Source: Cerrena zonata
Lineage: Eukaryota > Basidiomycota > Agaricomycetes > Polyporales > Cerrenaceae
Direction of reading: 5' to 3'
Length of the DNA: 64,000 nt
Assembly (NCBI GenBank): GCA_038087015.1
Contig: JASBNA010000041.1
Span: forward strand, 248,001 to 312,000
Part shown: piece by piece, positions 1 to 13,100 of the stretch
How positions within the stretch are numbered: position 1 is the stretch's first letter
Layout: the number at the start of each line of letters is the position of its first letter
Position numbers and translations under genes: made by a program
Notes under the pieces: generated by a model
The model's input: only the letters and a program-made list of their open reading frames with translations
Database searches by the model: none
What the model was told of the DNA's origin: nothing

Positions 1-2
1 AT

Positions 3-306
3 CTTGTCAATTTCTCATATGATCCAGTTGGCTGCACATCAATAGAGAAAGCAGTGTTGGATATCAGCAATGGTGGCAAAGTCTCTAATCTCACAGTCAA
101 CTTACCTGAAGACTGTACAGATTATAAGAAGCTTTTCCCTCAGACTTATCAACTTGTTACCTTCCTGAACAATTATGAGGGGTTGAAGTTTACACAACAC
201 TGGCAGTAAGTAGCTTACAAATACCTATCACTGATTTTATCATTAATTTGTTTTCATTCTTAGAGCTGAATCATCAAAGGATTTACCAGATGAGATGACA
301 TTTTAG
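3..306 (+). CDS. 3' end of an unrecognised gene (partial)
   Basis: The window opens inside a gene. An open frame runs from base 3 to 205. A 58-nt intron with a GTAAGT donor and a TTAG acceptor occupies 206-263. The frame resumes at 264 in the correct phase and ends in TAG at 304-306, giving 82 residues of C-terminus. The peptide contains a short stretch around FLNNYEGLKFTQHW and ends in a hydrophilic tail, DLPDEMTF. I see no signal peptide, membrane segment or family motif and do not recognise it. Only the 3' part is present, so function cannot be judged. Confidence 0.55.
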
Positions 307-1069
307 ACCACTGTATCACCTACATCACCTTTCACATCTATGTCATGATTACTATGTAATATGTTTTCAATCACTCAGTAGTTAATAGGAATTTTACCAC
401 AATCTGAGAAATTCAGGCCCAAGCCAAAAACCAACACATAGACTTGGTTCAGTTGAGAGGAGTGAGGAAAGTGATATTATTGTCCCTCTATCATGTACTC
501 ATGACAGCTGGTATAACTATCAAACATGTCAGATTTGAACAATGACAGCAGATATGCAATCAGCAAGGGATGGCTATTCCACTAAATGGTCAGATTATTC
601 AATATAGAATAAACATAGAGTACCAGGCATCCCTGAGGACAGCCACTTCCTAACAGGCTGAACAACATCTATTCACATGTCAGATGAGAGAGGGTATCAT
701 AATTGAATGGGACTACCAAGAACAACAAAGACACACAAAGAACATGAATAACAACACAAAGAAAAAAAGAAGAAAAAAATGAACGAGTTGAAAAGCAAGT
801 ACGTAAGGAGTAGTAGGCATTATATCCAAGTAAGTAAGTACTTCCGACAAATGTGACCACGGAAATTTTTTGGTGATGAATCGATCTCATTGATGTATGA
901 ACCCCACTATACCAGCAGAAAAAATGCAAAGAGAGAGAGGGAGAGAGAGAGAGAGGATAAGCGATGGGACCATATACGTCACAGACGATGGAATGAGGAT
1001 GATAAAAAAGAGAAGATGAGGATGGTAAAGAGAGAAGAAAAAATGCGAGTGATAGTGGAACGTAACCAT
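307..1069. other. Gene-free interval
   Basis: No reading frame with protein-like composition is visible on either strand. The interval is AT-rich at first and becomes purine-rich on the plus strand from about 720. It presumably holds the 3' UTRs of the convergent genes on either side: the partial gene ends at 306 (plus strand) and the RRM gene ends near 1070 (minus strand). Confidence 0.4.
931..956. repeat. (GA)n microsatellite
   Basis: Short GA dinucleotide run with one GGG interruption, within a longer purine-rich stretch between the two convergent genes. Confidence 0.8.
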
Positions 1070-4000
1070 CTACAAAACCTTATTCGGTAACGTCTGAGAA
1101 TCCGAGCTCGACCTATGCACATCGACGCCAGCAATCTTCGCATCCTCGTCAACATCAGGGGATACTACCGCCGTACCCTCACTCTGCCTGACGACAGGAT
1201 CGGAACCAGCCCTCGGCAAAGGTGGCGGCTTTTGCGTTTCAGACGTCTCGGGATGGACCTTGCGCGAAGGTAACTTCAGACCCTTGACTGAGGGACAGCC
1301 GACCTCAGACACGTCAAGAGACTCAAACTCCTGCGTGAGTCCTTCCATCTGAGCTTGTTGAGATTTGATTTTAGGCGAATCCGTCCAAGACGTGCCGACC
1401 GAACTACCAGGTCGTCGTCGGTGAAGCCATCGAACTAGGCCCAGTTCGACCTCCAACGCTAGGATCACTACTATGCACACTTCTGGCACCCTTCTCCACT
1501 CGAACCAGAAATTTCCTGTGAGAGGCCACTCGGCCTCGAAGTAGCTGGCGGTACGAACGGGAAATAACTCTGAGGTTCCTCACTCTGTTGCTGCTGTTGC
1601 TGCTGCTGTGGCTGGTTGTTGTTGTCCATCCTGGTTATTCGCCTGAGCAAATTGCTGAGCATACGGAACCGGCGGGAAATACCCCGTGTCCTCACTCATC
1701 GAAGGGGGCTGCCTCATAGCATAAAACTGCGGCGGGATATGTCCCGGATGGGGCTGCATATGCGGCGGAGCATGATGATGATGCGGTGTCATAGGGCCCG
1801 CCGAATGAATATGACTATGGACGGGAGCACCCACAGCAGGATTGATATACGGATTCCCACCCGTCCCCGGCCGGCCCCACAACGCCCCAGGCGAGAAAGG
1901 CGTATACGGAGAATACAACTGCGGATGCGAAGCCATGAACTGAGGATGTGGTTGTGGTGGTTGATGAGGAGGGATATGTGGTAAAGCCGGAGGTCTAGGT
2001 CTCGGATCCGTCGTCGCAGTCATCGTCGACCCTCCACCACTATGCTTCCCATCACCTTCCTCTTCTCGTTCTCGTCTCTCTTCAGAAGAGGCTCCGTCTA
2101 TTTGTTCGCCTCCAAGAGCGGCTGATGATGATGGAGGATACCCTGATCCAGGAGCCATAGGACTGGGTTGTGGGAGGAATGTGAAACTAGGCATACTAGG
2201 CGTGATGGGAGGGAGACCGTGGGGTGTTAGTCCGGGCATACCCATACCCATCATAGCGGGATGGTAGAGTGGGCTCATGTAGGGAGACATAGGATGATGT
2301 GGATGATAGGGTGAAAGTGTATGTGGTGGTGGGATCGGGAATGCTGTTACGGGTGGAGGTAAGGAGATGGGTCCGGGGTGGGCGGGATGGTGGTGGTGAT
2401 GTCCTGGAGTAGTGGCAGTATGCGGTCTAGAGGATGATTGCATAGTCGTCGAGTGAGGATTCGACTCGGTAATAGCAGCATGTGGTTGTTGAGAAGGAGG
2501 CGACGATCGCTGCGTTCCAGAAGCACCACCTTTCGAACTATAAATTTCATTCTCATCCCCCTCCTCCTTCGACTCCTGCAACTCAGGAACAAGACTCCTC
2601 GAAAAATCACTCGACCCAAGTATAGCCTCAACAGCAAGCTGCGACGGGAACCTCAAATCCCCCCCTCTCTCCCTCTCTTCCCCACCCTCCTGTTGACCTT
2701 CATAGTCGTTATACCCATCAGCACCCTGCCCAGAATCAACATCAAAGCTAAACGGCGACCTTCCTCCATACCCAGCAGATCCAGGAGGTTGAGAATACTC
2801 TTCCTCTCGCTCATGATCATACCCCGGCGAAGCGGTAACGGACGAATACAACGGCGAAGCTCTATATCCCGAATACCCAGCACTGGCATCGCCATACGAC
2901 TGCCTTGAAGTCGAGCCAGTGGGGTAAGGATACATCTGGAACTGCTGTTGAGCGTATGCATAATGCTGGTCGGCGGTATATTGATAAGGCTGCGCTCTCG
3001 ACGGGGTTCGGCGATTTGTTGAGCGAGTCCGAGGGATCTTCACCGTCGAGTGTATACCGTACCGACGACGAATCATAATTATACCTCGCCAACTCAGTTC
3101 TCTGACTAGGAGTCAACTGCGACAGCGACTGTTGTTGATGATGAGAAAGAAGTACTTGCTGAGCCAACGAATGTTGAGGGACTTGAAGACCACTCGAAGT
3201 ACCCATACCGTACGACGTGCCGTTAGATTGTTGAGCGAGTGCATGTGTGGTACCAGGCGAGTGTGGTTGTGAGATGGAGAGCGGTGAGGGGATAGATGAG
3301 TTTGGGTTCGAGTTGCTACCGAGGGCCCATCGTCGTGCCTGCGTATTTGTCAAAGTGGACTTTGAGCACACGGCCGTTGTACTCGTATCTATAACATTTT
3401 CCTCAGCATTAGCTTCCGAATTCAACGTCAGCATAAAACACGCATATATATATATATATTATGCGCAGTTGAGTAAATGAGAAAGGTGAAAGACTCACCC
3501 ATTAAACATCGCCCTCGCCCTCTCAGCATCCTGCTCACTCGCAAAACTCACCATCCCAAACCCTCTCGACCGTCCATCCGCACCCAACGCCACATCCGCA
3601 CGAAGTATCGTCCCGCCTCCCATCCTAAATAGATCCTTTAAATCCTGCCATTGGATATGGAACGGCAACTACACAAATCAAATGAAAATCAGTCACCTGC
3701 AAAATAAATTCTCGAAAGAGAGAGAACGCACATTCCCGACAAACAAACTCCTTCCAGCCAAGTTGGTCAAATCCTCATCACCTGGCATACCCGCTGCCGC
3801 TCCCATGGCCCCGATTCCATAATCTGGCGTAGACATGAACGGCGAGCTCTGTCCACTCATCGTATACCTCCCTCCAGCAGTAGCAACACCCATACCACCC
3901 ACACCAACGGTCAAACCCGACACCGCACCCACCCCCGACCCAAACGGCGTCCCAGCCCCAGACGCAGACGCAAACTGCGAACTCGCATTCACCGGTGAAA

Positions 4001-5120
4001 ATCCCCCCAACGTCTGACCCTGACCCGGCGTCCCACCCCCACTCCCATTCCCCGCATTCCCCGTTATTCCTCCTGCAGTTGCCCCTACTCCTACTGCTGC
4101 ACTCGGATCATCACTCCCCCCACCAAGCGTCCCCATCCGATCCGGCCTAACCTCCAAAACCCTAGTCATCCACTCAAACCCATTAAACATATCAACCGCC
4201 CTCCCCGCATCTTCCGCCGTCGCAAGCAACACAGTCCCATACCCTCTCGACCGATTATCAGGTCCTAATGAGACATCTGCGCGGAGGACGGTCCCTGCTC
4301 GACGGAAGAGATCTTTGAGGTCTTGCCATCGCACTCGGTAGGGGAGCTACACAAAAAAACGTAAATGTGAGTTAGTTAGTCTATGTTTGGTGGATGTGAA
4401 TAGGGGGGAGAGGGGGAGGGGGAGAGGGAGGGGAGGGAGACGTACATTCCCGACAAACAACTGCGTCCTCGTATCCCTCGGTGGATTCGTCCCACCCGCA
4501 AGAGCCGCAGCCCGACTACTCGTCGCCATCTGGATCACCTTCTCGATATCATCATTCGAAGGCGCCGCAGGTGTACCCCCATTCCCTGACCCAGTCCCAC
4601 TTCCTGACCCGCTACCGTTCGGATTCCCAACAACAAACCCGAAAGGTCCACGAGTCGTCGACCCCGTCAAATTCGGCAAAAGCGGACTCATCGCAATCGC
4701 AGATACCCCACCACCAGCAGTCCCCGGCCTCGAAAGCGACGTTGTACTCGTCGTCGCCGTCCCAGGCCGTGACAACGAGCTCGACCCCTGGTTCGGGTTC
4801 ACTCCTATGTTAGTCACTCCTATGTCACCAAACGAGGATTGATTACCATATTGAGAAAGCGTCGAGTTGGACCCGGACCCGAGAAGATCAAGGCGAGTGG
4901 CTGGGTCGGCATTGGCGAGAGCAGCGAGGTGTTTGAGTTGGGCGATGGCGATGGTGGAGGCGTTGGGGTTGGGTGAGGTTGTGAATGATGTTCGACGGGA
5001 TGTGGGTTGGTTTGAAATATTGGACGAGTTATAGGATGTGGGTACTTGGTGGTGTTGGTGTGGGTGTGGTTGTTCCTGTGAGGTGAGTAGAGAGAGGTGA
5101 GTACGGTTTATGGAGTACAT
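1070..5120 (-). CDS. Two-RRM RNA-binding protein (Gbp2/Hrb1-like)
   Basis: Likely a nuclear mRNA-binding protein. Exon 5120-4447 encodes a Ser/Asn-rich N-terminus ending in TQLFVGN. Exon 4346-3732 continues with LPYRVRWQDLKDLF and KxxSRGYG-type RNP motifs (RRM1), a Gly-rich linker, then RSLFVGN. Exon 3668-3499 holds LPFHIQWQDLKDLF and SRGFG (RRM2), and exon from 3388 gives NGYEYNGRVLKVHFDKY. The introns fall inside both RNP2 motifs, as in a duplicated domain. The remainder is a long Pro/His/Gln/Ser-rich tail (about 3000-1580) with a polyQ tract near 1590-1610, then an acidic C-terminus ending near 1070. Two joins are uncertain: after the second RRM near 3310 the frame shifts by one, and around 1500-1600 several frames are open. 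The start at 5120 is the first in-frame ATG after a non-coding stretch. The RRM family call is firm; the exact orthology and 3' exons are not. Confidence 0.8.
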
Positions 5121-8100
5121 GGAAGAGTAACGTTAAGGAATGGAGGAGGGGGAAGGAGGTGAAGTGAAAAGTTTTCGCCATCACATCAACGTCAAGAGCT
5201 GAAGGATCGAATGACGATCATTTGCATCTATCCGCCGACAGACGCACAGATGTAAATGAACTACAGAGAAAGGAAAAGAACCGCAGTAAGAGACTAGTCA
5301 AAGCTAGCTGTATGCTGACGTCTAACTCGAAATTTGAGTGTAAGTCCTTGAATACGCGGACAGAGATTCCCAGCTGTTGACATCCAGTATAGAATCAAGC
5401 AAGAACGACAAGCAAGCAAAGACAAACACCAGGATCAGCAGAGCCTCGAAGAAGAATTCAAACGAGCACAAGACAAGTATCTGTAAGTCAACTTTCACAC
5501 AATCAACGGCACCCAACAACAGACACACCACAAACACATACCTTGGAGTCAAAACACGATGCAGAGGTTTACATCAAAGCGACATAGCCGATATTCCAAG
5601 AAGCATCTCGAGCAAACGAGATCCAAGCTAGCGGCTGCGGGACCGAAAAAATGCGCAACCCTAAAAATAACGGCAGCAGTTCATGAAAATGGTGCAGTTT
5701 GCATGTGGCGGAGGGTGGTTGGGTGATGATAGGACAAGTTTATGGGGTTTCGAGGGGTGCAAGAGGTATTAATGGAGTGCCAAGAGAATTATAGGACAGC
5801 GTTAGAGTCCAGAGATTAATGCCGTCGTCGTAGTTGTGAGGATTTCGAGGGCATGCGCAGGGATAGCAAGACGATTGGGAAACGGTCGCGAGTAGTGCTT
5901 TGATTCTGACGCGTCTGTAGACCCGGTATCTTGTTTACAGGACCGAGCTGACGCCAGCATACGAGGGGTCCGCCACAATCGTACAACGCAAAAGCAAAGC
6001 AAACGGACGGAGAAGGAAAGGGTTGGAACGAGAAGAAAACACTCACCGAAGGTCCCAAGGAAGATATTCCCGTCATCTAATACAACGACCGACTGTCCAC
6101 AGTAGTCGGTGGTAGAACGAAAGGAACGAAGAAAGATAATGTCTCGTCAGGAGTATTCGACAGCGAGACAGATGGTGGATGATCAGACAAAAGAGAGCGC
6201 TTGGATGGGGATAGATGGAGGTGATAAGTGTGTAGGCGAAAGAAGAGTGTTCTGTGCTCCAGTTAGCGAAAATGCGTAAAGAGAGGACCCGCAGCGGTGA
6301 CCGAACGAGAAGAAGAGAAAGCGAGAGACGCAGATGGCCCAATAATCGACGCAAGTACACAGTCAGCCCAGAGAGAGAGAGACCAAAAGAGGAGGAGGTA
6401 GGTGTGCATCGACACTGTGTTTGCAAGAACTGCCTCTCCCTTTCCTCCGACAAGCCGACTCCAGTTCCCCTCCCGCTTTAGGAAATACCCCGATCACCCA
6501 AGTCGCGCCCCATTCGTCGCGAGTGACGTCATCACGTCTCTTCACTCCACTCCTAATTGCTTCGCTTCCACCCGACGTTCCCTTGCAACCACCGCGAGTC
6601 AAAGTTGGAGCTCTATAGGACTATCCATTGTAGAGGGTTCTGTTGAGATGAACTTCTGAAGGGTACGCTCGCCTTCTCCTATACACGATGCACCCGACCT
6701 CCCACGTCAGCAACGCGTTGCACGCCTCAGATGACTAGCGTTGTTCGTTGCCATCCCCCGGCTTGCTTCTCGCTCTCCATCTCGTGTCCTAAATCGACTC
6801 GATCGGTTTCCACACCGCCACTCGCTTATTACCCTCCTGCTAAACTTACACGATCCTCGAAGCATCCCTCGATTTCATCTGGTCAGATCGGGCTGATGAA
6901 TGGAAATTGACAAATATAGTGAGTGAATCCTACGGTACACCAGTTGGCCACCAGGATGTGTGGGGTTACTATAGATGTTTATTCACGGTTGAGTTCCCTA
7001 CGACGATACTAGAAGCCGACTTCTCGCTTTGCAACCCTTATTTTCACAGCTCCATCCGCGACTCGCCCTTACTCATAACTTTCGACTCGTGTGTCATCAT
7101 TCTTGCAAGCATACCTGCTCAAATCCTGCGTTTGTTGCTGGACGACCCTTCGACTTTGCCGTGCTCTTGACAAGTTTCTCGTATTCTCCGAATTCTACCA
7201 TTTTTCGAGAATGCGTTCCTTTCTAAACCTCGTAAATTTACCGTACTGGTACGTACTATCACCTTTTTCATTATTCTTTCCAAATTCGTGAACAATCTCC
7301 TTCTAGCTCGAGAACGACACAGCGAAGCCGGTGACAACAGTCTGTATGTATAGACGGATAGTATGTACTCTATTCACACTTTCTTTGTTTACCATGTATC
7401 TCCAGCTGTCACTTTGCTGTCTCCGATACCCAGCAAAGTCGAGAGATACTCGGATGTCATATCGTCCTTAGGCCTCCGGTAGCATTTGCATGTCTATGAT
7501 CTTACGTCCTGTGTATGAAGACTTGCAGATAGCAATACACCCATCCTCATGTTATAAAGCTCCTCAAGCGGTCCCTCTATTTATAGCCGACTTCCGGCGA
7601 TCTTGACGTGTACAAGGTGAGATATCCAACTCTTTCTGCTTGTGTAAAGACATTTATCTTTATCTCTTAGGTAAACTTACAAGATCCTCGATTTCACCTT
7701 GTCAGATCGGGCTGATGAATGGAAATTGACAAATATAGTGAGTGAATCCTACAATACACCAGGATGCACAGGGTGCTCGAGATGTTCATACACGGGTTGA
7801 GTCCCGTACGACGATGTTAGAAACCAGCTACTCGCTTTGCAACCTCGATCATCACTGTCTCCTCTTTTCACAACCCCATCCGCGTGTGTCTTGTTTCTCG
7901 CAATCACGCCTGCTCGAATCCTGCTGCTTGATAAACCTTCTACTATAGATTTGTGTCTTCGAAAAACAGTAGAAACCAGAGGAACCCGAGAAACTTATCG
8001 GATGCGCAGCGAAGATGTGTGTCTTCCCTAGCTTACCGTGCTGGTACGCACTATTATCTTTATTATCAATCTTCATTTAGAAACCCATACACAATTATTT

Positions 8101-8617
8101 TCTAACTCGAGAATGGCATGGTGAAGGTATAGACGGACGATAAATATTTTCTTCACACTTAGCCGTCACCTTGCTGTCTCCGACACCCAGCAAAATCGAG
8201 AGATACTCGAATGTCATATCGTCCTTAGATCTCCGGTAACATTTGCATGTCTATCATCTATTGTCCTGCGTATGAAGGCATGCAGACAACGATACACCTG
8301 TCCTCATGTTATAAAGCTCCTCAAGCGGACCCTCTATTTATAGCAGACTTCCAGCGATCTTGACGTGTACGTAGATGATGTATTCAACTCTTTCTATCTC
8401 CTATGTAGGTGTCAGAACAAGAGTCATTGAATACGACTGGATGACCCCTCTATGAGCCATGACAAAGTGTCCAACCGGCGGGGAATCCGGGGCTTGTGAT
8501 GCGTGACATCCTTGTTGGTCAAAAAAGAGTATTCTCGAGCTCAACAATCTCATACTAAATACAGATAACGTCGGCACCCTATCTCACTATATATTAGTTC
8601 CGTATTGACTAAAGCGA
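5121..8617. other. 3.5-kb gene-free interval
   Basis: No convincing gene on either strand. 5121-6700 probably holds the RRM gene's promoter and 5' UTR; it contains purine-rich and pyrimidine-rich tracts but no long frame with coding-like composition. 6840-8400 is occupied by a diverged tandem duplication, listed separately. 8400-8617 is the 3' flank of the BTB gene. Confidence 0.5.
6836..8400. repeat. Diverged tandem duplication, two ~750-bp units
   Basis: Unit A (about 6836-7640) and unit B (about 7670-8400) share several collinear blocks in the same order. The blocks are: the AAACTTACA..GATCCTCGA start; TCAGATCGGGCTGATGAATG at about 6884 and 7704; the CTCGCTTTGCAACC block at 7025 and 7830; a CTGTCTCCGA..CCCAGCAAA block at 7418 and 8176; and a TATAAAGCTCCTCAAGCGG block at 7553 and 8309 followed by CCCTCTATTTATAGC. 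The spacing between them is also conserved. Small indels and substitutions have broken any frame. The conserved TATAAA and TTTATAG elements suggest that each unit once carried a promoter, but no gene follows either copy. Confidence 0.75.
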
Positions 8618-9868
8618 TTAGTTGGTCCTTTTTGCATACCAACTCTTTAACAAATGATAGTATACCTCTGCAGAGACAAATTCCATTTCCCCAACATAGG
8701 AATCAGGACCCTCGATATCGGTCAAGACCGAGCGCTGAGTTTCTGCCAACTTCATCTCCCTCCGCCAGCCGTATCTATTGGCAGCAAAGTATACCTCCAT
8801 AGGTTGCGTCTTTATGAGATCCTCCATCACGTCACGCGCAAGCCGGCCAACATTGGCCATCTCGTATCGCTGCGCTGTCTTTCTCACGTTGGAAATGTGA
8901 GATACGGTGCAAGTCTTTGATGTCACCTCGTAATGTGCGAATGGGTAACAGAGACGGAGGAGGGTATCGAGGGTATCGCCGTCTTCATCTAGTTTAATGA
9001 CGGGAAGTCCTTTGACTGTGAGATCAGGTAGTCGAGGGGTTTCCAATATCATAGAGGCTGACGCATAGTCGAGAATCACAGTGTGTGCAGGGAGATATAC
9101 ATTGTCATTGGATTGAATCACGATATCAGGGTTTGGAGGCAATGGATGACGGTCGCGTGGTTTTTCTGGAAGTGGTGTGTCCTTGTCGCTACGTGGAGGT
9201 GGAGAGCAGAAGGTCGTCTCAACCCCTGATTTGACAAACGAAATAAGTCTGTAGAACTGTCCTGCTGTTATCTCTCGCATGTCATCCCAATATGCCTTCC
9301 CTCCTACACTGCTGCTGAAGGGGTTTGATGGTGCTGAGCTTGGCGGCCGCGGAACGCCATCCCTACTCCGAGTGTGTCCACAATGTCCACAGCGATCTAG
9401 TGAACCTGAAATAGCACTCTGTTTTCGCCACTCCTTCGCAGCTTGACAGGCCTCATCCTCTAGATCGAGAGTACACGCCTTAGCATAAACCGAAAGAGGA
9501 TCTGCGGGGATATATGTAACCAGGTGCTGTCTCATACGAGTAATGGCCTTGTGCATTTCGTATTTCAAGGCTGCTTTGAAAACATCTACTACGTTGTCGA
9601 GTGAGGTCGGCATGACCTCATCAACAGGATAATAGATGCTTAAGAGGTTCTTGATTGTCGAGCTAGGCTCTTCAACATCGATGACAGGAAGAGACAGTGC
9701 TTGATTCGGCTGACTCGGATCGACGTGTAGTGTCTGCTCTTGACGAGCTACAGCCTGACTAAAGTTGAACATGTCTGCGAAAATGGAAGAGGCTTTTCTA
9801 ATGAACAGCCTGTGCACGTAAAAGTCGAATTTGTCGGAGGTTCGAAGGATCAAGCCTACCCAGTACAA
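8618..9868 (-). pseudogene. BTB/POZ-domain protein gene lacking its 5' end
   Basis: The single long frame encodes about 410 residues with two related halves. Residues about 6-150 begin LILRTSDKFDFYVHRLF..ASSIFADMF, the BTB fold seen in the large basidiomycete BTB family (the D-x-H of the BTB core, then VDVFKAALKYEMHKA). The second half restarts with PDIVIQSNDNVYLPAHTVILDYAS and ends ..VYFAANRYGWRREMKLA..LLKSWYAKR. Typical members start with a short Met-containing leader before the ILRSSD motif. Here the frame has no ATG upstream: TTG at 9868 is only the first near-cognate codon and a stop follows at 9884-9886. An acceptor-like AG at about 9855 suggests a lost first exon. The left end of the hAT element lies only 25 bp further out, so the 5' exon and promoter are absent or displaced. 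BTB proteins usually act as adaptors for CUL3 ligases or in protein-protein contacts. Confidence 0.75.
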
Positions 9869-9893
9869 GTATACAGTCGCGGACTATCCGTAT

Positions 9894-9908
9894 TAGTGTT
9901 CCGGGAAA
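9894..9908 (+). repeat. hAT left terminal inverted repeat
   Basis: 15-bp terminus TAGTGTTCCGGGAAA, identical to the inverted right end. Divergence begins immediately inside it. Confidence 0.85.
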
Positions 9909-10131
9909 GAGTGGTATGCTAATTAGCGCCTGCTATTTAGCAGTGCAAAATAGCGCAAAATAGCGTGCAGAATAGCAAGGGGTATGGGGAGGGGTGTTGA
10001 ATAGGTGCAAAATAGACCGAACTGTTCGGAACGTTGTAGAATAATGCCCTGACTCCATCAGCAGTTTGACAAATATAGTAATTTGTGATCCCTTGCTTCT
10101 GTTCTTCTTCGACAGCCTGAGAATCGACAGC

Positions 10132-13100
10132 ATGGACGTTGAGTCGGTTGATGCTCGTCTTCGTACCCTCTCGCTTTACATCACCCATCTTCCGGATAAT
10201 CTCCCTCATGATCCTTCTGCTTACTCTGGATTGAATCCCTTTGCCCCGGATCCCGAATGGATAGAAATTGCAGGAGAAGAAGGTGCTATTAATCGGGAAC
10301 TCGAAGTTGTCCTTGGTAGCCGTGAAACGGGCGTGTTCCATATTCACGCGCGCAGCCCGAACTTTCAATGCCTTCCTTCGGTGCTCAAAACTTACTTAAG
10401 TAGGTTTGTCAATAACACCATACTGCTCAAATGGCTTCATGACTCCCTTGAGTCATGCCGAGCTGTATATCATGCATACAACAAGCCGGTAAGTTGAATT
10501 GTTGTAAAACCTTTGAAATAATGGTATACTAACTAATGTCTACTCAATTAGTTACCCAATAACTTAGCGGAGGCTGATAATGCCCTTGTCATATCGACGC
10601 AGTCTCCGGTCCAGAGTGGGAGTACTGGCAGGAAGGCACGTGGTACGAAGGCACCACAGAAGAAACCGGATACAAAAGCATTGTCGACTACCGACGATCC
10701 CCGTTATGAGGACTTGGACGAACGCGATGATAATCGCACGGGTGGGGTCAAGATTTCTCCCATTCTCCTCAAAGTCAGCCGGCGCTGCTATCGTGTGGAT
10801 GACCCCAAGCAGAAGGTCATGTTTCGTTGTGTAGCCAGCGCTGGCTGCAACGGCCATTGGGCCGGTCCAAATCGTGATAAAGCGCGGGTCCTCAAGCATG
10901 TTGTTGATTGCGGCTGGCTCGAAAAGCTCACTGGCGGGCATGAACTTGTCACGCAAGCAATGGAGGTGGCATTGAAGGATGGAAAACTCGATGAAGCAGC
11001 GCAATTACGATTACGCAAACGGCTGGGCTTCTCTGCAATGGGGAAACGAGCACGTTCAGATTCCGCTTCGGATCCTGCTGCCTTCACTGACGCTCCGCCT
11101 CTCAAACGCCCTGAGTACAACAACTCAGAACCGATCGCTCTTGTCAATCCAGACAAACGACACCGATCACCCTCCAAGTCCCATCATGACACCGTGAAGG
11201 GAAAGTTGCCGACTAACAAGTGGATGAAGGATGGTCTAAAGGCTCTCCATGAGGACATCAATCTTCGTCTTACTGAGTTGGTAGCTAACTGTGGCATCCC
11301 CCCTTATGTTATAGGTCATCGTTCTTTTCAGGACTTCGTATCAACCCTCAATAACAAGGTTTCACTGCCATCTGTCACAACTCTTGAAGATAGCATCATC
11401 CCCTCCTATGCGCTTAATGTTCGGGATATGCAACTTGAGTATCTACGTACCTGTCGTGATCTAACCATCACTTTTGATGGGGGGAAGCTTCGTAAATATA
11501 AATTTTGGTCTGTGCATGTAACTACCCCTCACAATGAATCATTCTGCCTTGAGTTGAATGATGTCTCGAGGTTAAGCCAGACTGCTGACTACATTGCTGA
11601 TATTCTGATCAAGGTTTGTCTATGGTTTTGAATGATAACTCTGACCCTTGACATACTCACTTTAATTTTTAGTGGATTAATAAGATTGGTCCACATCGAT
11701 TCAGTGGTATCTCATCTGATGATACAAAAAACACACGCGGTGCTCGGAAACGGGTACAGCGTTTGTTTCCATGGATCATCAACATGCCTGATGCTTGCCA
11801 TAATTTACACAACGCTTGCAAGGATATTTGCCAGCTTGATGAATTCAAAGAGGTGAGATATTGTTAATCTCTACTTCCTGTGTAGGAACTCACAAATTAT
11901 TATTTTACAGCGCATATCAACGTTACGTGACTTGCTCTCGTTCATGTCACGCTCTACTTATGCTCTCGATTGGTTTGATTATGAGCGTATTGAACAAGAT
12001 ATTCCTCGAGGTCTTGAAACGATTGGCGAGACGAGATTTGGGGCAATCTATTGGTCTATTGAGTCAGTGCTTCGGGGTAGTCAGGCATTGAAATCTGTTG
12101 CACAAAAACCCGAATATGCAATTGACGAGGACTCGGTAAGTACATATTATATATCTTTGGCTTCAATTTAACTCACTTGTCATTTACCTAGGTTCTGAGA
12201 TCCATCTACGGTGATGATGACCTCATTTGGAATTTTGAACGACAGCTCCGACTCCTCAATACAATTCTCATGCCCTTTGCCCGTGCAATTCAATGCCTTG
12301 AGGGACATGAAACAACCCCTGCCAGTGTCTACATCTACTGGCTTGCCATTACCTCCCACCTCAATGATATCTTTCGTCGCTTTCCCACCAAGTATCCCTT
12401 AACTTTACAAACCAAAATACGACAAATTACGAATTCCCGTTTTTCGAGTTTAATTGAAAATGAAGATGCTTCAAATGTCTATATTCTTGCCTTTGCATTG
12501 AATCCTGGTATAGTTTCTTTCTCAGTCATCCTATCACTGAGGTTGATTAACCCTACTTATACAGAATATCGCACTGCTGCTGTCCTCCAACATCATAACC
12601 CACTAGCAATCCCATCCATTACTATTGTCCGTGGATCTACCTCACAACCAGCCCATGTCCGAAAACCCGAGGATACTATCAAAGAATACGTCAAGAAGGG
12701 TCTCCGGTCACTTCTTAAGCATGAGTATGGTGATGCGTACACAGTTGAAGGGCGTTCTCTCACCGAAGCCCGTGCTCTGATGACAGAGCGGAACCCGAAC
12801 CTTGCAGGTCGTACGCCAAGGGAAGCAAAAGAGGCGTTAGACTTGCAATACGAGGCGTTTGTTGAAGCGAAACCACCGTTTGATCGACCCATCAAACCTT
12901 CCGAGTCTGTACGAGACTGGTACCAACATATCGGGCGGACAGCGGGAAAAGATGGTGATGTATTAGCGGTAAGTGTTGGCATTTGATATCATGCAGTAGC
13001 ACTTACCCTAAGAAACTCATAGGCTATTGGCGTGAAAATCAACTCAATCACACCAGTCTCCGTAGTTGATGAGCGAGCAATGTCAACTGTGGGTTGGCTC

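Noticed and set aside
2438..2908. Plus-strand Arg/Ile-rich ORF opposite the RRM protein tail
   Set aside because: Shadow of the minus-strand Pro/His/Ser-rich coding sequence, with no independent start context or domain.
5322..6659. Several short ORFs (60-126 codons) on both strands
   Set aside because: Low-complexity, mutually overlapping, no splice partners and no family resemblance; more likely UTR and promoter DNA of the RRM gene.
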